Part shown: in pieces, positions 1 to 8,069 of the stretch
Numbering within the stretch: the stretch's first letter is position 1
Layout of the letters: the number at the start of each line of letters is the position of its first letter
Assembly (NCBI RefSeq): GCF_017874255.1
Contig: NZ_JAGGLD010000003.1
Location: 310,001-374,000, forward strand
Reading direction: 5' to 3'
DNA: 64,000 nucleotides
Origin: Paenibacillus shirakamiensis
GTDB taxonomy: Bacteria; Bacillota; Bacilli; Paenibacillales; Paenibacillaceae
The notes under the pieces: model-generated
Told to the model about the DNA's origin: nothing
Seen by the model: only the letters and a program-made list of their open reading frames with translations
Databases searched by the model: none
Position numbers and translations under genes: made by a program

Positions 1-130
1 ATTCTAGCTCCAAAAGTCACAGCCACACCTCCTGTCCTTAGATTGTTTGATTTTGCTATGTTTTGTCGAGACTAAAGTGTACCCGGAAAATTAATTGCCG
101 TACCACACTTACATCAAAGAGGTGAATGTT

Positions 131-655
131 ATGTTATTAATCCGTTCCATTCGAGTTCCCGTTAGCGTAACCCTGATCGGTATTATTTTACTCACGACGC
201 TCCATAGTTCCACAGCACAAGCACGTACAGAAGCAAAAGCTGTGGACCCGCTGAAGGCTCAAGTTCATACTTTATTTCCAGAGGACCCCCAGACCCGTTC
301 ATCCCAGACGCATGGCCGATTTCAGATGATTCTGGTACAGGAGACAGCAGCGCTTATGCACACCACACCAGACACATTCATTCCAGACATTCGTTCAGGC
401 AAAACCCTAGCCCAAATCGTGCAGGCTAAGACAGGTTGGAGCGAATCAGCCTATGTCCGCAGACTAAATCAGGCTATGGCTAGCAGACTAGATCAAGCCG
501 TAGCTTCAGGAAAATTAAGTTCAGATCAAGTCTCACGTATCAAACAAACATTACCTAGTAAGATAAAAACGTCGGTTACCCAGGTCTGGCAAGAGCATCC
601 ACGATCTAAGGTGGAAATTCACCGCGGGTCCAATCAAATTAATATCAGACCTTAA
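131..655 (+). CDS. secreted protein of unknown function
   Basis: The product is 174 residues and I do not recognise its family. The start is set at the ATG preceded by AGAGGTGAATGTT, which gives a typical signal peptide: basic residues R5 and R8, a hydrophobic core at about residues 9-24, and an AQA cleavage site after residue 31. An upstream in-frame ATG at 95 has no ribosome binding site and would bury the signal peptide. The mature part is hydrophilic and looks helical, with many Q, S, K and T residues, and ends in a basic tail. It stands alone, and a strong terminator follows. It is probably exported or cell-wall associated; no catalytic motif is visible. Confidence 0.6.
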   Translation: MLLIRSIRVPVSVTLIGIILLTTLHSSTAQARTEAKAVDPLKAQVHTLFPEDPQTRSSQTHGRFQMILVQETAALMHTTPDTFIPDIRSGKTLAQIVQAKTGWSESAYVRRLNQAMASRLDQAVASGKLSSDQVSRIKQTLPSKIKTSVTQVWQEHPRSKVEIHRGSNQINIRP

Positions 656-681
656 CTACCAACCATAGAAATAAGGCTTTT

Positions 682-709
682 GAGGCTGTCCACGTGGACA
701 GTCTTTTTT
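682..709. terminator. bidirectional intrinsic terminator
   Basis: The stem GGCTGTCC-ACGT-GGACAGTC is followed by six T on the + strand. It lies between the convergent secreted-protein gene and the gluconokinase gene and touches the gluconokinase stop codon, so it probably ends transcripts from both sides. Confidence 0.8.
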
Positions 710-2277
710 CACCCTTTAATTGAAGGTGTAAAATCTCCACTGCGCTGAAACTCCGCCATAATATCAAATTCATCTTTTAGTTTGCTATAGATTCTCTCAT
801 ACATATCATAGAGCTGAAGATAGACTTCACTATTTTTCAAGTTTGGCTTATGACGATGAGTAATCCGTACCCATGATTTCACCTCATCCAAGGAATCCAA
901 ATCACCTATAGCATATAAAGCCATAACCGCGGCACCCAAAGCGGAAGCATCGGCGACTTCAGGCACCAATAGTTCCTTCCCCATCACATCACACAATATC
1001 TGACGCCATACGGCTGATTTGGCAAATCCTCCTGAAGCAATAATTTCGGTGGCGGGACCCGCAATATCACGTAGTGCAACTCCAACAGAGAAAATACTCA
1101 GGACCACACCTTCAAGCACCGCTCTAATAAAGTGCTCTCTCTGATGTCTAAGGCTAATTCCAAAAAACAATCCTCTAGCATTGGCATTCCAGTATGGGGC
1201 TCGTTCGCCTGAGAGAAAAGGTAAGAACAGCAGACCTTCTGAACCAGCAGGTACACGTTCTGCATAATTAATCATCAGATCATAGGGGTCCATCCCCAGC
1301 TTCTTAGCTACTTCAATCTCTGGCGATGCAAATTGATCTCGAAGCCATCTAAGCATAATTCCCCCATTGTTCGTTGGACCCCCAACGACCCATTGTTGAT
1401 CCGTTAAGGCATAACAAAATGTTCGCCCCTGTGGATCCGTAAGCGGGTGGTCCGTTACCATACGTATCGCTCCACTAGTTCCAATCGTAATCGCGACTTC
1501 TCCGGGTCCTGTTGCGCCTACCCCTAGATTCGCTAACACCCCATCACTTGCGCCGATAACTACAGGTATATCTGCTGAGAGTCCCATTTGCTCGGCTACA
1601 GCAGGCTCCATTCCCTTCAGAATATGCGTAGTAGGCACCAAAGCTGGTAGTTGTTCGCGTGTGATTTGTAATAAAGACAAGACGTCCTCATCCCAATCCA
1701 GTGTGTCTAGACGAAGTAATCCGGTTGCTGAAGCAATCGAGTAATCACTAACATATGTACCAAAAAGTCTATGTAATACGAATTCCTTAATTCCGATGAA
1801 CATGGCTGTCTTATGGAACAATGCAGGAGCTTGCTCACGCATCCATAGTATTTTGCTTAAAGGAGACATCGGATGAATCGGCGTTCCCGTGCGCAAGTAT
1901 ATTTCATGTCCGCCTAACTCTTCCTTTAATTTCTCTGCTTGCGCTACGCTACGATTATCTGTCCAGACGATGGAAGGAGTGAGTAAATTGCCTTCGGCAT
2001 CCATCGAAATAAGCGAGTGCATAGCTGAGCTGAAGCCAATCGCTTTTACTTGATAAGACGCAGCTTCCTTTGTCGAAAGTACTTGTTGAACAGCCTTCAC
2101 AATAGATTGGAAAATAAGCTCCGGATCCTGCTCTGCCCAATCTGGCTTAGGTTGACTCAAGGGATAGCCTACCGATTGGGAGACAATGACCGTTCCCTTT
2201 TGGCCAAATAATACTGCTTTTAGACTCGTTGTTCCGATATCTAACGCTAGAATAGCCTCATTTTGTTGCATCGTCAT
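709..2277 (-). CDS. gntK: FGGY-family gluconate kinase
   Basis: FGGY carbohydrate kinase of 522 residues that most resembles Bacillus GntK, which phosphorylates gluconate to 6-phosphogluconate with ATP. Visible motifs are the N-terminal phosphate loop DIGTTSLKAVLF (about residues 13-24), a central GASDG and TIGTSGAI, GERAPYW, and the C-terminal FGGY signature around SGGFAKSAVWRQILCD. Length is normal for the family. GAAGGAGGAG lies just upstream of the ATG. It follows an AraC-type regulator by 28 bp and is probably cotranscribed with it. There is no gluconate permease and no GntR regulator next door, unlike the Bacillus gnt operon. Xylulokinase is the main alternative because the families are close. 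Confidence 0.78.
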   Translation of the reverse strand: MTMQQNEAILALDIGTTSLKAVLFGQKGTVIVSQSVGYPLSQPKPDWAEQDPELIFQSIVKAVQQVLSTKEAASYQVKAIGFSSAMHSLISMDAEGNLLTPSIVWTDNRSVAQAEKLKEELGGHEIYLRTGTPIHPMSPLSKILWMREQAPALFHKTAMFIGIKEFVLHRLFGTYVSDYSIASATGLLRLDTLDWDEDVLSLLQITREQLPALVPTTHILKGMEPAVAEQMGLSADIPVVIGASDGVLANLGVGATGPGEVAITIGTSGAIRMVTDHPLTDPQGRTFCYALTDQQWVVGGPTNNGGIMLRWLRDQFASPEIEVAKKLGMDPYDLMINYAERVPAGSEGLLFLPFLSGERAPYWNANARGLFFGISLRHQREHFIRAVLEGVVLSIFSVGVALRDIAGPATEIIASGGFAKSAVWRQILCDVMGKELLVPEVADASALGAAVMALYAIGDLDSLDEVKSWVRITHRHKPNLKNSEVYLQLYDMYERIYSKLKDEFDIMAEFQRSGDFTPSIKG

Positions 2278-2305
2278 TATAACTCCTCCTTCGATCTCCT
2301 ACCGT

Positions 2306-3154
2306 TTAGATACTACCTCGGAATTCATTGGCTGGAATGCCGGCAAATCTCTTAAATCTTCTTGAAAAGTATAGCGGGTCCTGAAAATTAAGCTTGAGCG
2401 CAATCTCTTTAATCTGCATATCGGTGTTAAGAAGTAATTGCTTGGCTTCGCTTATTTTGAGCCGCTGAATATAATCATGCAAAGGATACCCCGTATGATG
2501 GCGAACCAACCGCCTTAACGTAGACAACGAAACGTGATATTTCTCAGCCAGATCCTGTGGATTCATCGTTCCATAGATCGCTTCTTCCAAATCCCTCCGT
2601 ACAGATTCCCACGTTCCGTCAAGCGCAGATACTCCCTCTGCCGCTAACTTAAATTCAAAGAGCATAGATTCCAGCTGAAGGGCTGCGCGGTCTGCATTCG
2701 CGGGGACCCCACTCTCCATAAGATCAAAAACATTTTCTAGTTTATGTGTCCACTTTTCATGTCTCCCCACATGCAAGAGAAGACCCGGGGTAAGCAGTTC
2801 TTGTTCTACCCATTCCTGAATTCTTGATCCATAAATATTAATGTAATACTCATCCCAACTTGTGCCAACATCTGGGCCAAAGCGATAATGAGCCTGATCC
2901 GTGAAGAAGAACACGTCCCCGCCCATAATTCTTTGCTCTCCACCTTGGTCTGCTTGGTACACGCCCGTTCCACGCGCGATATATACAATAGCCCAACTCT
3001 CAAAAGATGCTTTTTCCCGAAAAAGGAAACGATCTGGCAAATGCCCCACTTGACCTATACGAATGAAAGGCACTCGTAGCTTTGAGGGGTCCATTTTGAG
3101 ATCAATAATCCGAGTGGAGCTCTTACTGATAACATAATCCATGTGGGTGGTCAA
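2306..3154 (-). CDS. AraC-family transcriptional regulator
   Basis: AraC-type regulator of about 282 residues. The N-terminal half is a cupin-like ligand-binding domain with beta-rich segments and GGDVFFF. The C-terminal ~100 residues hold two helix-turn-helix units: the first around PQDLAEKYHVSLSTLRRL, the second with the family signature NFQDPLYFSRRFKRFAG. The start is TTG, 10 bp after AGGAGG; an ATG four codons later is possible. It is directly upstream of gntK on the same strand, so it most likely controls sugar-acid or related sugar use. The inducer cannot be read from the sequence. Confidence 0.85.
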   Translation of the reverse strand: MTTHMDYVISKSSTRIIDLKMDPSKLRVPFIRIGQVGHLPDRFLFREKASFESWAIVYIARGTGVYQADQGGEQRIMGGDVFFFTDQAHYRFGPDVGTSWDEYYINIYGSRIQEWVEQELLTPGLLLHVGRHEKWTHKLENVFDLMESGVPANADRAALQLESMLFEFKLAAEGVSALDGTWESVRRDLEEAIYGTMNPQDLAEKYHVSLSTLRRLVRHHTGYPLHDYIQRLKISEAKQLLLNTDMQIKEIALKLNFQDPLYFSRRFKRFAGIPANEFRGSI

Positions 3155-3248
3155 GATCGATATTCCTCCTGCATAGGCGAAGTGATATTTTTTAATTCAA
3201 TCCATGGATGGTCTACCAAATTGTACAAAAAGATCGGAGGATAATCCA

Positions 3249-3701
3249 ATGTCTTACGCCGATGAATTCAATCTGCTGCCTGCAACGCAACAAATTCGAT
3301 ATAGGTCAGAACATTCATATCTACTCATCATGAAACACCAACGCTCCGTCCGCCCTAAGCAAAAACAAGTACGACTTAAAGAAACCCTACATCTTCAATC
3401 CTTGATTAAAGACCTTTTGCATGAAGGATTAGCTAGCCGAGTATTCCCATCATCCCTAATCGGTCCTTCTATATATATCGTACTCATTGAAGCTGAATAA
3501 AAGGAGCAGTATACGATTGTAACACACACTGGGTATGCCAACCTAGTATTGGGTGGAAGTATTCAGGCTATCTATTATGCACGTCAGCTCTATATTGGAA
3601 GCTTACCTTTCGCTTATGATTCCTTCCCCGATTTATGGCTTGAGGAAACATCCTTGACTGGAGAAGATGTAGTGAGAATCCATCAACATACTAAAGAATA
3701 G
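3249..3701 (+). pseudogene. unknown gene interrupted by an in-frame TAA
   Basis: From an ATG with a GGAGGATAATCCA ribosome binding site, a frame runs 83 codons to TAA at 3498-3500 and then continues open in the same frame for another 66 codons to TAG at 3699. The two parts read as one ~150-residue protein: the segment before the stop, IYIVLIEAE, joins smoothly to KEQYTIVTHTGYANLV after it. The simplest reading is a single nonsense mutation. I do not recognise the family. Alternatives are two small separate genes, although the second half has no good start codon, or stop-codon readthrough. Confidence 0.5.
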
Positions 3702-3861
3702 GAAATTAAACTTGCTCCGAATGAGAACAGTTAGGGTCATTTGGAGGAGTTATTAGGGAGTTCAACGTGGTAGCATTTACAGAGTGTCTACTTGGAGTCC
3801 TTATTAGTCATATAGAAGTTCTATTTCAATCTAGGATTACCGAAATATATGAATACAAGAA

Positions 3862-3899
3862 AAAAGGCCCCCCTACTCTTACGCAGGTAAGGCCTTAAG
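3862..3899 (-). terminator. terminator of the AI-2E-family permease gene
   Basis: On the minus strand an AAGGCC...GGCCTT hairpin with an inner TTAC/GTAA pairing is followed by a run of T. It lies about 45 bp past the permease stop codon. Confidence 0.6.
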
Positions 3900-3945
3900 C
3901 GAAGCTAAGACATTTTCAGTCCTAAAATAGACTTTTACTCGAACC

Positions 3946-5097
3946 TTAACGTTCCTTATGCTTATCTTGAGCTGGCTGATGAATGTCCACTGCTTCATCT
4001 TCAGGTATATGCTTAGGTTCGATCTTCTCATCCTCTACAACAGGAACCGCTGCTTGCAGCGCAGGCTGAATGCCCACCCCCACAGGAACTTCCAAGATGT
4101 CGAGGAAGAACATGAACACTGGAACCCCAACAATGAGTCCCCATACCCCGAAGAAATGTTCAGAGACGAGTAAAATAGTGAACGTATAAAAAATAGGTAG
4201 ATGCGTCTTAGAGGACATGAACTTCGGATTCAACACATAAGACTCCAAAGCATGCAATACTACAATCATAATTAAAATATAGATGACTTTAATTGCTCCG
4301 CCGATCTTAAATGCAATCGCACACAGCGGAATGAGCGATACGAATACACCGAGTACAGGTACAAGTCCGAGCAAGAAAATCATCATGCCGAGTGCGATAA
4401 GATTCGGAAATCCCATCACCCATAAAAAGCCGGTCGATAACAGAGCATTCGTTAGGGAAATGAGAAACTGCACTTCTATAATTTTACCAAATGATTGTAC
4501 GAATTTACGTCCGAAATATTCAAGCTCATTAAAAAAGTAAGAAGCTTTGCTAGCTCGGAACTTGGATGTGAATCGAATGACCTTCTCCTTCTCTAGGAGG
4601 AAGAATAAACTTAAAATAATAGCAATAAATACATTGAAGCTCCATTTACCAATATCCGTGACGGTCTTCACAATGAAATTAAATCCGGTATCAATGTAGC
4701 TAGCCAGATCGATTTTGTTAATCGATTCTACCAAATAATTCACAATCATATTGTCTGGAAGATCCATCGGAGGTTTGTTGTAGAACGTGATGACCTGATT
4801 GACCAATTCGTTCAGCTCCGTCACTAAGACGGGGAAATATTTATAGACGGTATAGACCACTAGACTAATCAAAACAATATAAATAAAGGCAACTGTGAAA
4901 GTATTGTTCAGCCTGACCGTTCGCTCCGTACTCTTAATAATAATTTTGTGCAATCGATTAATCAGGTATGTAAGGATGAAAGTGATCAAAATTAAGTTAA
5001 GCATGCTCTGAAATACATATAACATGACTACTAAAAAAATAAGAGCAAAAAACCTTCGAACCCCTGCAATCGCAAACAATTCCTTGAAAAACGTCAT
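3946..5097 (-). CDS. AI-2E family (UPF0118) membrane permease
   Basis: Integral membrane protein of 383 residues with the layout of the AI-2E/TqsA-like exporter family (PF01594): a pair of N-terminal helices, a helix pair around residues 65-90, a soluble amphipathic segment, then four to five helices in the C-terminal half. The late segment ALESYVLNPKFMSS and the following IFYTFTILLVSEHFFG are characteristic of the family. The last ~40 residues are a charged, proline-containing tail that I take to be cytoplasmic. Members export autoinducer-2, or ions in Na+/H+ antiporter-like members; the substrate here is unknown. It stands alone with its own terminator. Confidence 0.82.
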   Translation of the reverse strand: MTFFKELFAIAGVRRFFALIFLVVMLYVFQSMLNLILITFILTYLINRLHKIIIKSTERTVRLNNTFTVAFIYIVLISLVVYTVYKYFPVLVTELNELVNQVITFYNKPPMDLPDNMIVNYLVESINKIDLASYIDTGFNFIVKTVTDIGKWSFNVFIAIILSLFFLLEKEKVIRFTSKFRASKASYFFNELEYFGRKFVQSFGKIIEVQFLISLTNALLSTGFLWVMGFPNLIALGMMIFLLGLVPVLGVFVSLIPLCAIAFKIGGAIKVIYILIMIVVLHALESYVLNPKFMSSKTHLPIFYTFTILLVSEHFFGVWGLIVGVPVFMFFLDILEVPVGVGIQPALQAAVPVVEDEKIEPKHIPEDEAVDIHQPAQDKHKER

Positions 5098-5321
5098 GAA
5101 TCTGCTCCTTTATCCTATCTATATTTATGAATATTGTATCCATAATAAGTGAGTACACTCCTCAAATCAAGAAAATACCTACCTAGATATACGGTCAACT
5201 GGAACCAAAGTAGCACTTTTTTTCAAGAATCGAACCAAAGCCTGATATTTTTTCTGAAATTCGGTGAAATGATGATATAAGGTGGTGCTCTCTGACTACT
5301 GCTCAAGGAAAGGGGATCAGG

Positions 5322-6140
5322 ATGGATATTAAAAAATTCAGAATCAAACAAGGCGAGGAATTTTCATTAGAAAAAGCTGACCCATCGAATACCAGCCAAT
5401 TCAAATCCAAAGAAGAGGCGGAAGCCGAGACGGAGAGCCTTCGCAAGAGACTCGTTGAACTTCAAGATATTCTCTATGCTGAGAAAAAGCATTCCGTGCT
5501 CGTGATTTTGCAAGGGATGGATACAAGCGGGAAGGACGGCACAATCAAGCACATTTTCTCAGGCATCAACCCTCAAGGGTTCAATGTGACCAGCTTCAAA
5601 AAGCCTACGGCTGAAGAGTTATCTAGAGACTTCTTATGGCGAATACATGAACATACACCAGCTAAAGGCTATATCGCCGCATTTAATCGATCTCAGTATG
5701 AAGATATTCTTGTCCCTAAGGTCCACGGCACAAGTACGGATAGTGCACTAGATCATCGCTTAAAACATATTCAGCACTTTGAAGATATGCTCTCGGATGA
5801 AGGTACGAAGATCGTCAAGATTTTCTTACATATCTCTAAAGATAAACAATTAGAAAAAATTCATGAACGGATGAAAGAACCCCGTAAATTCTGGAAATTC
5901 GACCCTACCGATTTGTTAGAACGGGAATATTGGGATGCCTATCAATCTGCCTATGAAGAAGTGCTGAGTGCTACAAGTACAGCTCAGAATCCTTGGTACT
6001 GGGTACCCGCTAATCACAAATGGTTCCGGAACTATCTAGTATTACGTATTCTCGTTCAGACGTTGGAAGGGTTGAATTTAGAGTACCCTGCTCTGCAAGC
6101 CACGCCTTCTGATCTTGCGAGATACATGAATGAGAAGTAA
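5322..6140 (+). CDS. PPK2-family polyphosphate:nucleotide phosphotransferase
   Basis: PPK2 enzyme of 272 residues, a single-domain size. Such enzymes transfer phosphate between polyphosphate and nucleoside mono- or diphosphates. Visible motifs are the Walker A loop GMDTSGKDG at residues 65-73, a lid region with KEPRKFWKFDPTDL, and FNRSQYEDILVP, the Walker B-like segment with the NRS-YE pattern. The C-terminus carries the family's WYWVPANHKWFRNYLV. The ribosome binding site is AAGGGGATCAGG. Length and single-domain form fit the class I/III type; nucleotide preference cannot be fixed by eye. It lies just upstream of a T-box promoter and seems independent of it. Confidence 0.9.
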   Translation: MDIKKFRIKQGEEFSLEKADPSNTSQFKSKEEAEAETESLRKRLVELQDILYAEKKHSVLVILQGMDTSGKDGTIKHIFSGINPQGFNVTSFKKPTAEELSRDFLWRIHEHTPAKGYIAAFNRSQYEDILVPKVHGTSTDSALDHRLKHIQHFEDMLSDEGTKIVKIFLHISKDKQLEKIHERMKEPRKFWKFDPTDLLEREYWDAYQSAYEEVLSATSTAQNPWYWVPANHKWFRNYLVLRILVQTLEGLNLEYPALQATPSDLARYMNEK

Positions 6141-6182
6141 GTGCTTTACCGCATTAATGATGAGTTGCGTCTTTGTATTGTC

Positions 6183-6211
6183 TTGCACGTAAAATAGAGG
6201 AACGCTATACT
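6183..6211 (+). promoter_or_regulatory. sigma-A type promoter for the T-box transcript
   Basis: TTGCAC (6183-6188) and TATACT (6206-6211) are separated by 17 bp. Transcription would start near 6218, directly ahead of the T-box stem I. Confidence 0.7.
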
Positions 6212-6219
6212 CTCGTTAA

Positions 6220-6470
6220 TAACTTTGACGGAGAAAAGTAAGTGGATGCGTCCTGACAGGGACGGGATTGCCGGAGATTGAGAGCAGCCCGCAGATGACG
6301 CGCCTACTGAAGTTCGCTCCTGAGTTGATTTCTTGAATCGCTGTAGACAGCGTATTAGGGAAATCCGGCTTTACACCGTTACCGTGCTGAGGCGAGATAT
6401 CTTGAAGGTTGTCTAATAAGGGTGGTACCGCGGCATATATTGCCGTCCCTTAATTAGATAACCTTTTTTT
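6220..6470 (+). promoter_or_regulatory. T-box riboswitch, probable tRNA-Phe (UUC specifier)
   Basis: The leader has the T-box sequence AGGGTGGTACCGCG (6419-6432), stem I features starting at GACGGAGAAAAGTA, and a terminator formed by AAGGTT...AACCTT plus a T run ending at 6470. The 3' side of stem I reads GAAGTTCGCTCCTGAG. Aligned with known T-boxes (specifier, then three bases, then TGAG-type sequence), the specifier is TTC at 6313-6315, i.e. phenylalanine. GTT (valine) is the offset alternative and is less sensible for an aromatic gene. Uncharged tRNA-Phe would pair with the T-box and allow transcription of the downstream DAHP synthase gene. Confidence 0.9.
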
Positions 6471-6521
6471 GTTGTATATAGATTAGATTTCACCCCATTA
6501 CCCTTTAAGGAGAGATTCAAG

Positions 6522-7451
6522 ATGAGTGAACATTTAGATGAATTAAGAGGTAAGCTAGATGCTATCAATATTCACATGTTAAAACTACTGAACGAACGAG
6601 CAGAGATTGCCCGCGAAATCGGCGAAATCAAAGAAAAACAAGGCATTCCGAAGTTCGATCCAATCCGTGAAGGCACGATGCTTGATGAATTGACGAAATT
6701 GAATCCGGGCCCGTTCAAGGATGATGCTGTAAAACACATTTTCAAAGAAATCTTCAAAGCCTCTCTCGACTTGCAGATCGAAGATCACACACTGCAATTG
6801 CTAGTTAGCCGTAAAAAACAACCAGAGAATACCCTGATTGATATCAAAGGTATCTCTGTGGGCGGAACTTCCCCCGTCCTAGTTGCTGGCCCTTGTTCTG
6901 TTGAATCCTATGAACAGCTTCGCACGGTTGCTGCTGCATTAAAAGAAGCGGGAGTGAAGGTTATGCGCGGCGGAGCATTTAAGCCTCGTACTTCCCCGTA
7001 TGATTTCCAAGGCTTAGGTATCGATGGTCTGCGGATGCTCAAAGAGGTAGCCGATGAATATGGTCTAGCCACGATCAGTGAAATTGTTCATCCAAATCAC
7101 ATCGAACTGGCTGAGAAATATATCGATGTCATTCAAATCGGGGCTAGAAACATGCAAAACTTTGAACTGCTCAAAGCCGCAGGTCAAGCTAAGATTCCTG
7201 TTCTCTTAAAAAGAGGCATTGCCGCAACGCTCGAAGAATTCGTGCATGCCGCTGAATATATTGTGGTCCATGGTAACAGTCAGGTCATGTTGATTGAACG
7301 AGGAATCCGCACATATGAGAAATGGACACGCAATACGCTTGATATCTCCGCAGTGCCATTATTAAAACAAGAGACCCATCTTCCTGTACTTGTCGATGTT
7401 ACCCATTCTACAGGTCGCAAGGATGTATATTATTTGCTACGTTTATTCTAG
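6522..7451 (+). pseudogene. aroA: chorismate mutase-DAHP synthase, 3' end lost
   Basis: The 309-residue frame resembles Bacillus AroA (about 358 residues), which joins an AroQ chorismate mutase (about residues 1-90) to a type I-beta DAHP synthase, the first step of the shikimate pathway. The match is good from the start through GPCSVES (metal Cys125), [12 protein letters not shown] and DVTHSTGR (metal His295). After GRKD, at base 7425, it stops resembling the family and ends in VYYLLRLF. The missing ~50 residues normally carry the Glu and Asp metal ligands (EVHPDP), so DAHP synthase activity should be lost; the mutase domain is intact. The last 28 codons of the family C-terminus lie inverted at 7584-7670. 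RBS is AAGGAGAGATTCAAG. Confidence 0.85.
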
Positions 7452-7485
7452 GTTTTCCTGATTACTGTAGCTGTGAACTACACTA

Positions 7486-7538
7486 GACAAGTAAGCTGTC
7501 CCGTCTTTAGCAATGGTTTCAGCTTACTGTCAGTTTTT
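7486..7538 (+). terminator. intrinsic terminator after truncated aroA
   Basis: GACA-A-GTAAGCTG pairs with CAGCTTAC-TGTC across a 21-base loop and is followed by AGTTTTT. Confidence 0.65.
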
Positions 7539-7583
7539 CGTTGTCTATAGCAATAACAAGAAATATAGTTCGTTAAACAATTA

Positions 7584-7670
7584 TTACTTGAATAGGCCTG
7601 ATTGCTGGAGTCCCTTCCAAAAATTCTGGAATTCCGGAATATCTAGCTGCTGAGCGGCATCGGACAGCGC
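7584..7670 (-). pseudogene. aroA': inverted fragment encoding the DAHP synthase C-terminus
   Basis: Read on the minus strand, 28 codons followed by tandem TAA TAA encode ALSDAAQQLDIPEF and then QNFWKGLQQSGLFK. This closely matches the usual end of Bacillales AroA (ALSD-AQQ-DIP-F...). It has no start and no open frame upstream, so it is a displaced piece of the neighbouring aroA, turned round relative to it. About 25 codons of the normal protein (LLLP...AEVHPDP) are absent from both pieces. Confidence 0.8.
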
Positions 7671-7777
7671 GGTAGACAGACATAGAATCCAACAGGTTAG
7701 CCATAATATGGTATTGTAAATCATATAAAGCAAAGGTCAAATATTCCTAATTTAATCATGATTAATTCGAGGCAATT

Positions 7778-7954
7778 ATGGGGATAAAAAATTTTGTTGT
7801 TGCTTGTACTCTTTTTGCCTTCGTCTTTTTTATGATAGCGATTGCAGGAAAAGATCTATTCACCTATGCTCCACTCATGGGATGGGCAGGTGGATGCTTA
7901 TCTTTAACCGTTGCTCTTATAGCGCTGCGAAGATCTCATTCGGTGCGAAAATAA
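7778..7954 (+). CDS. small two-helix membrane protein
   Basis: A 58-residue frame starts MGIKNFVVACTLFAF. It has two hydrophobic segments (about residues 5-23 and 32-50), a short loop with GKDLFTYAP, and a basic tail RRSHSVRK, so a hairpin in the membrane with the C-terminus inside is likely. A modest GAGG lies 5 bases before the ATG. The composition looks like a real membrane protein and not a shadow. No family was recognised. It stands alone, and the convergent lactonase gene follows. Confidence 0.5.
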   Translation: MGIKNFVVACTLFAFVFFMIAIAGKDLFTYAPLMGWAGGCLSLTVALIALRRSHSVRK

Positions 7955-7973
7955 CATTTATGGTAAACATAGA

Positions 7974-8040
7974 AAAACCCCTTACCTGCCTTTGATTCCA
8001 TAAGCTTCATAAGCTTAGTTAAGATCCAATGGCAGGTAAA
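7974..8040 (-). terminator. long-loop terminator of the lactonase gene
   Basis: On the minus strand CTTTACCTGCC pairs with GGCAGGTAAGG across about 40 bases and is followed by GGGGTTTTTC. Confidence 0.6.
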
Positions 8041-8069
8041 GAGGCAGCCCTTATTTTGAGCACATCATT

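Noticed and set aside
7404..7700. Reversible DNA switch at the aroA 3' end
   Set aside because: The two junctions show no shared inverted repeat, no recombinase gene is near, and about 25 codons are missing, so simple inversion could not restore the gene.
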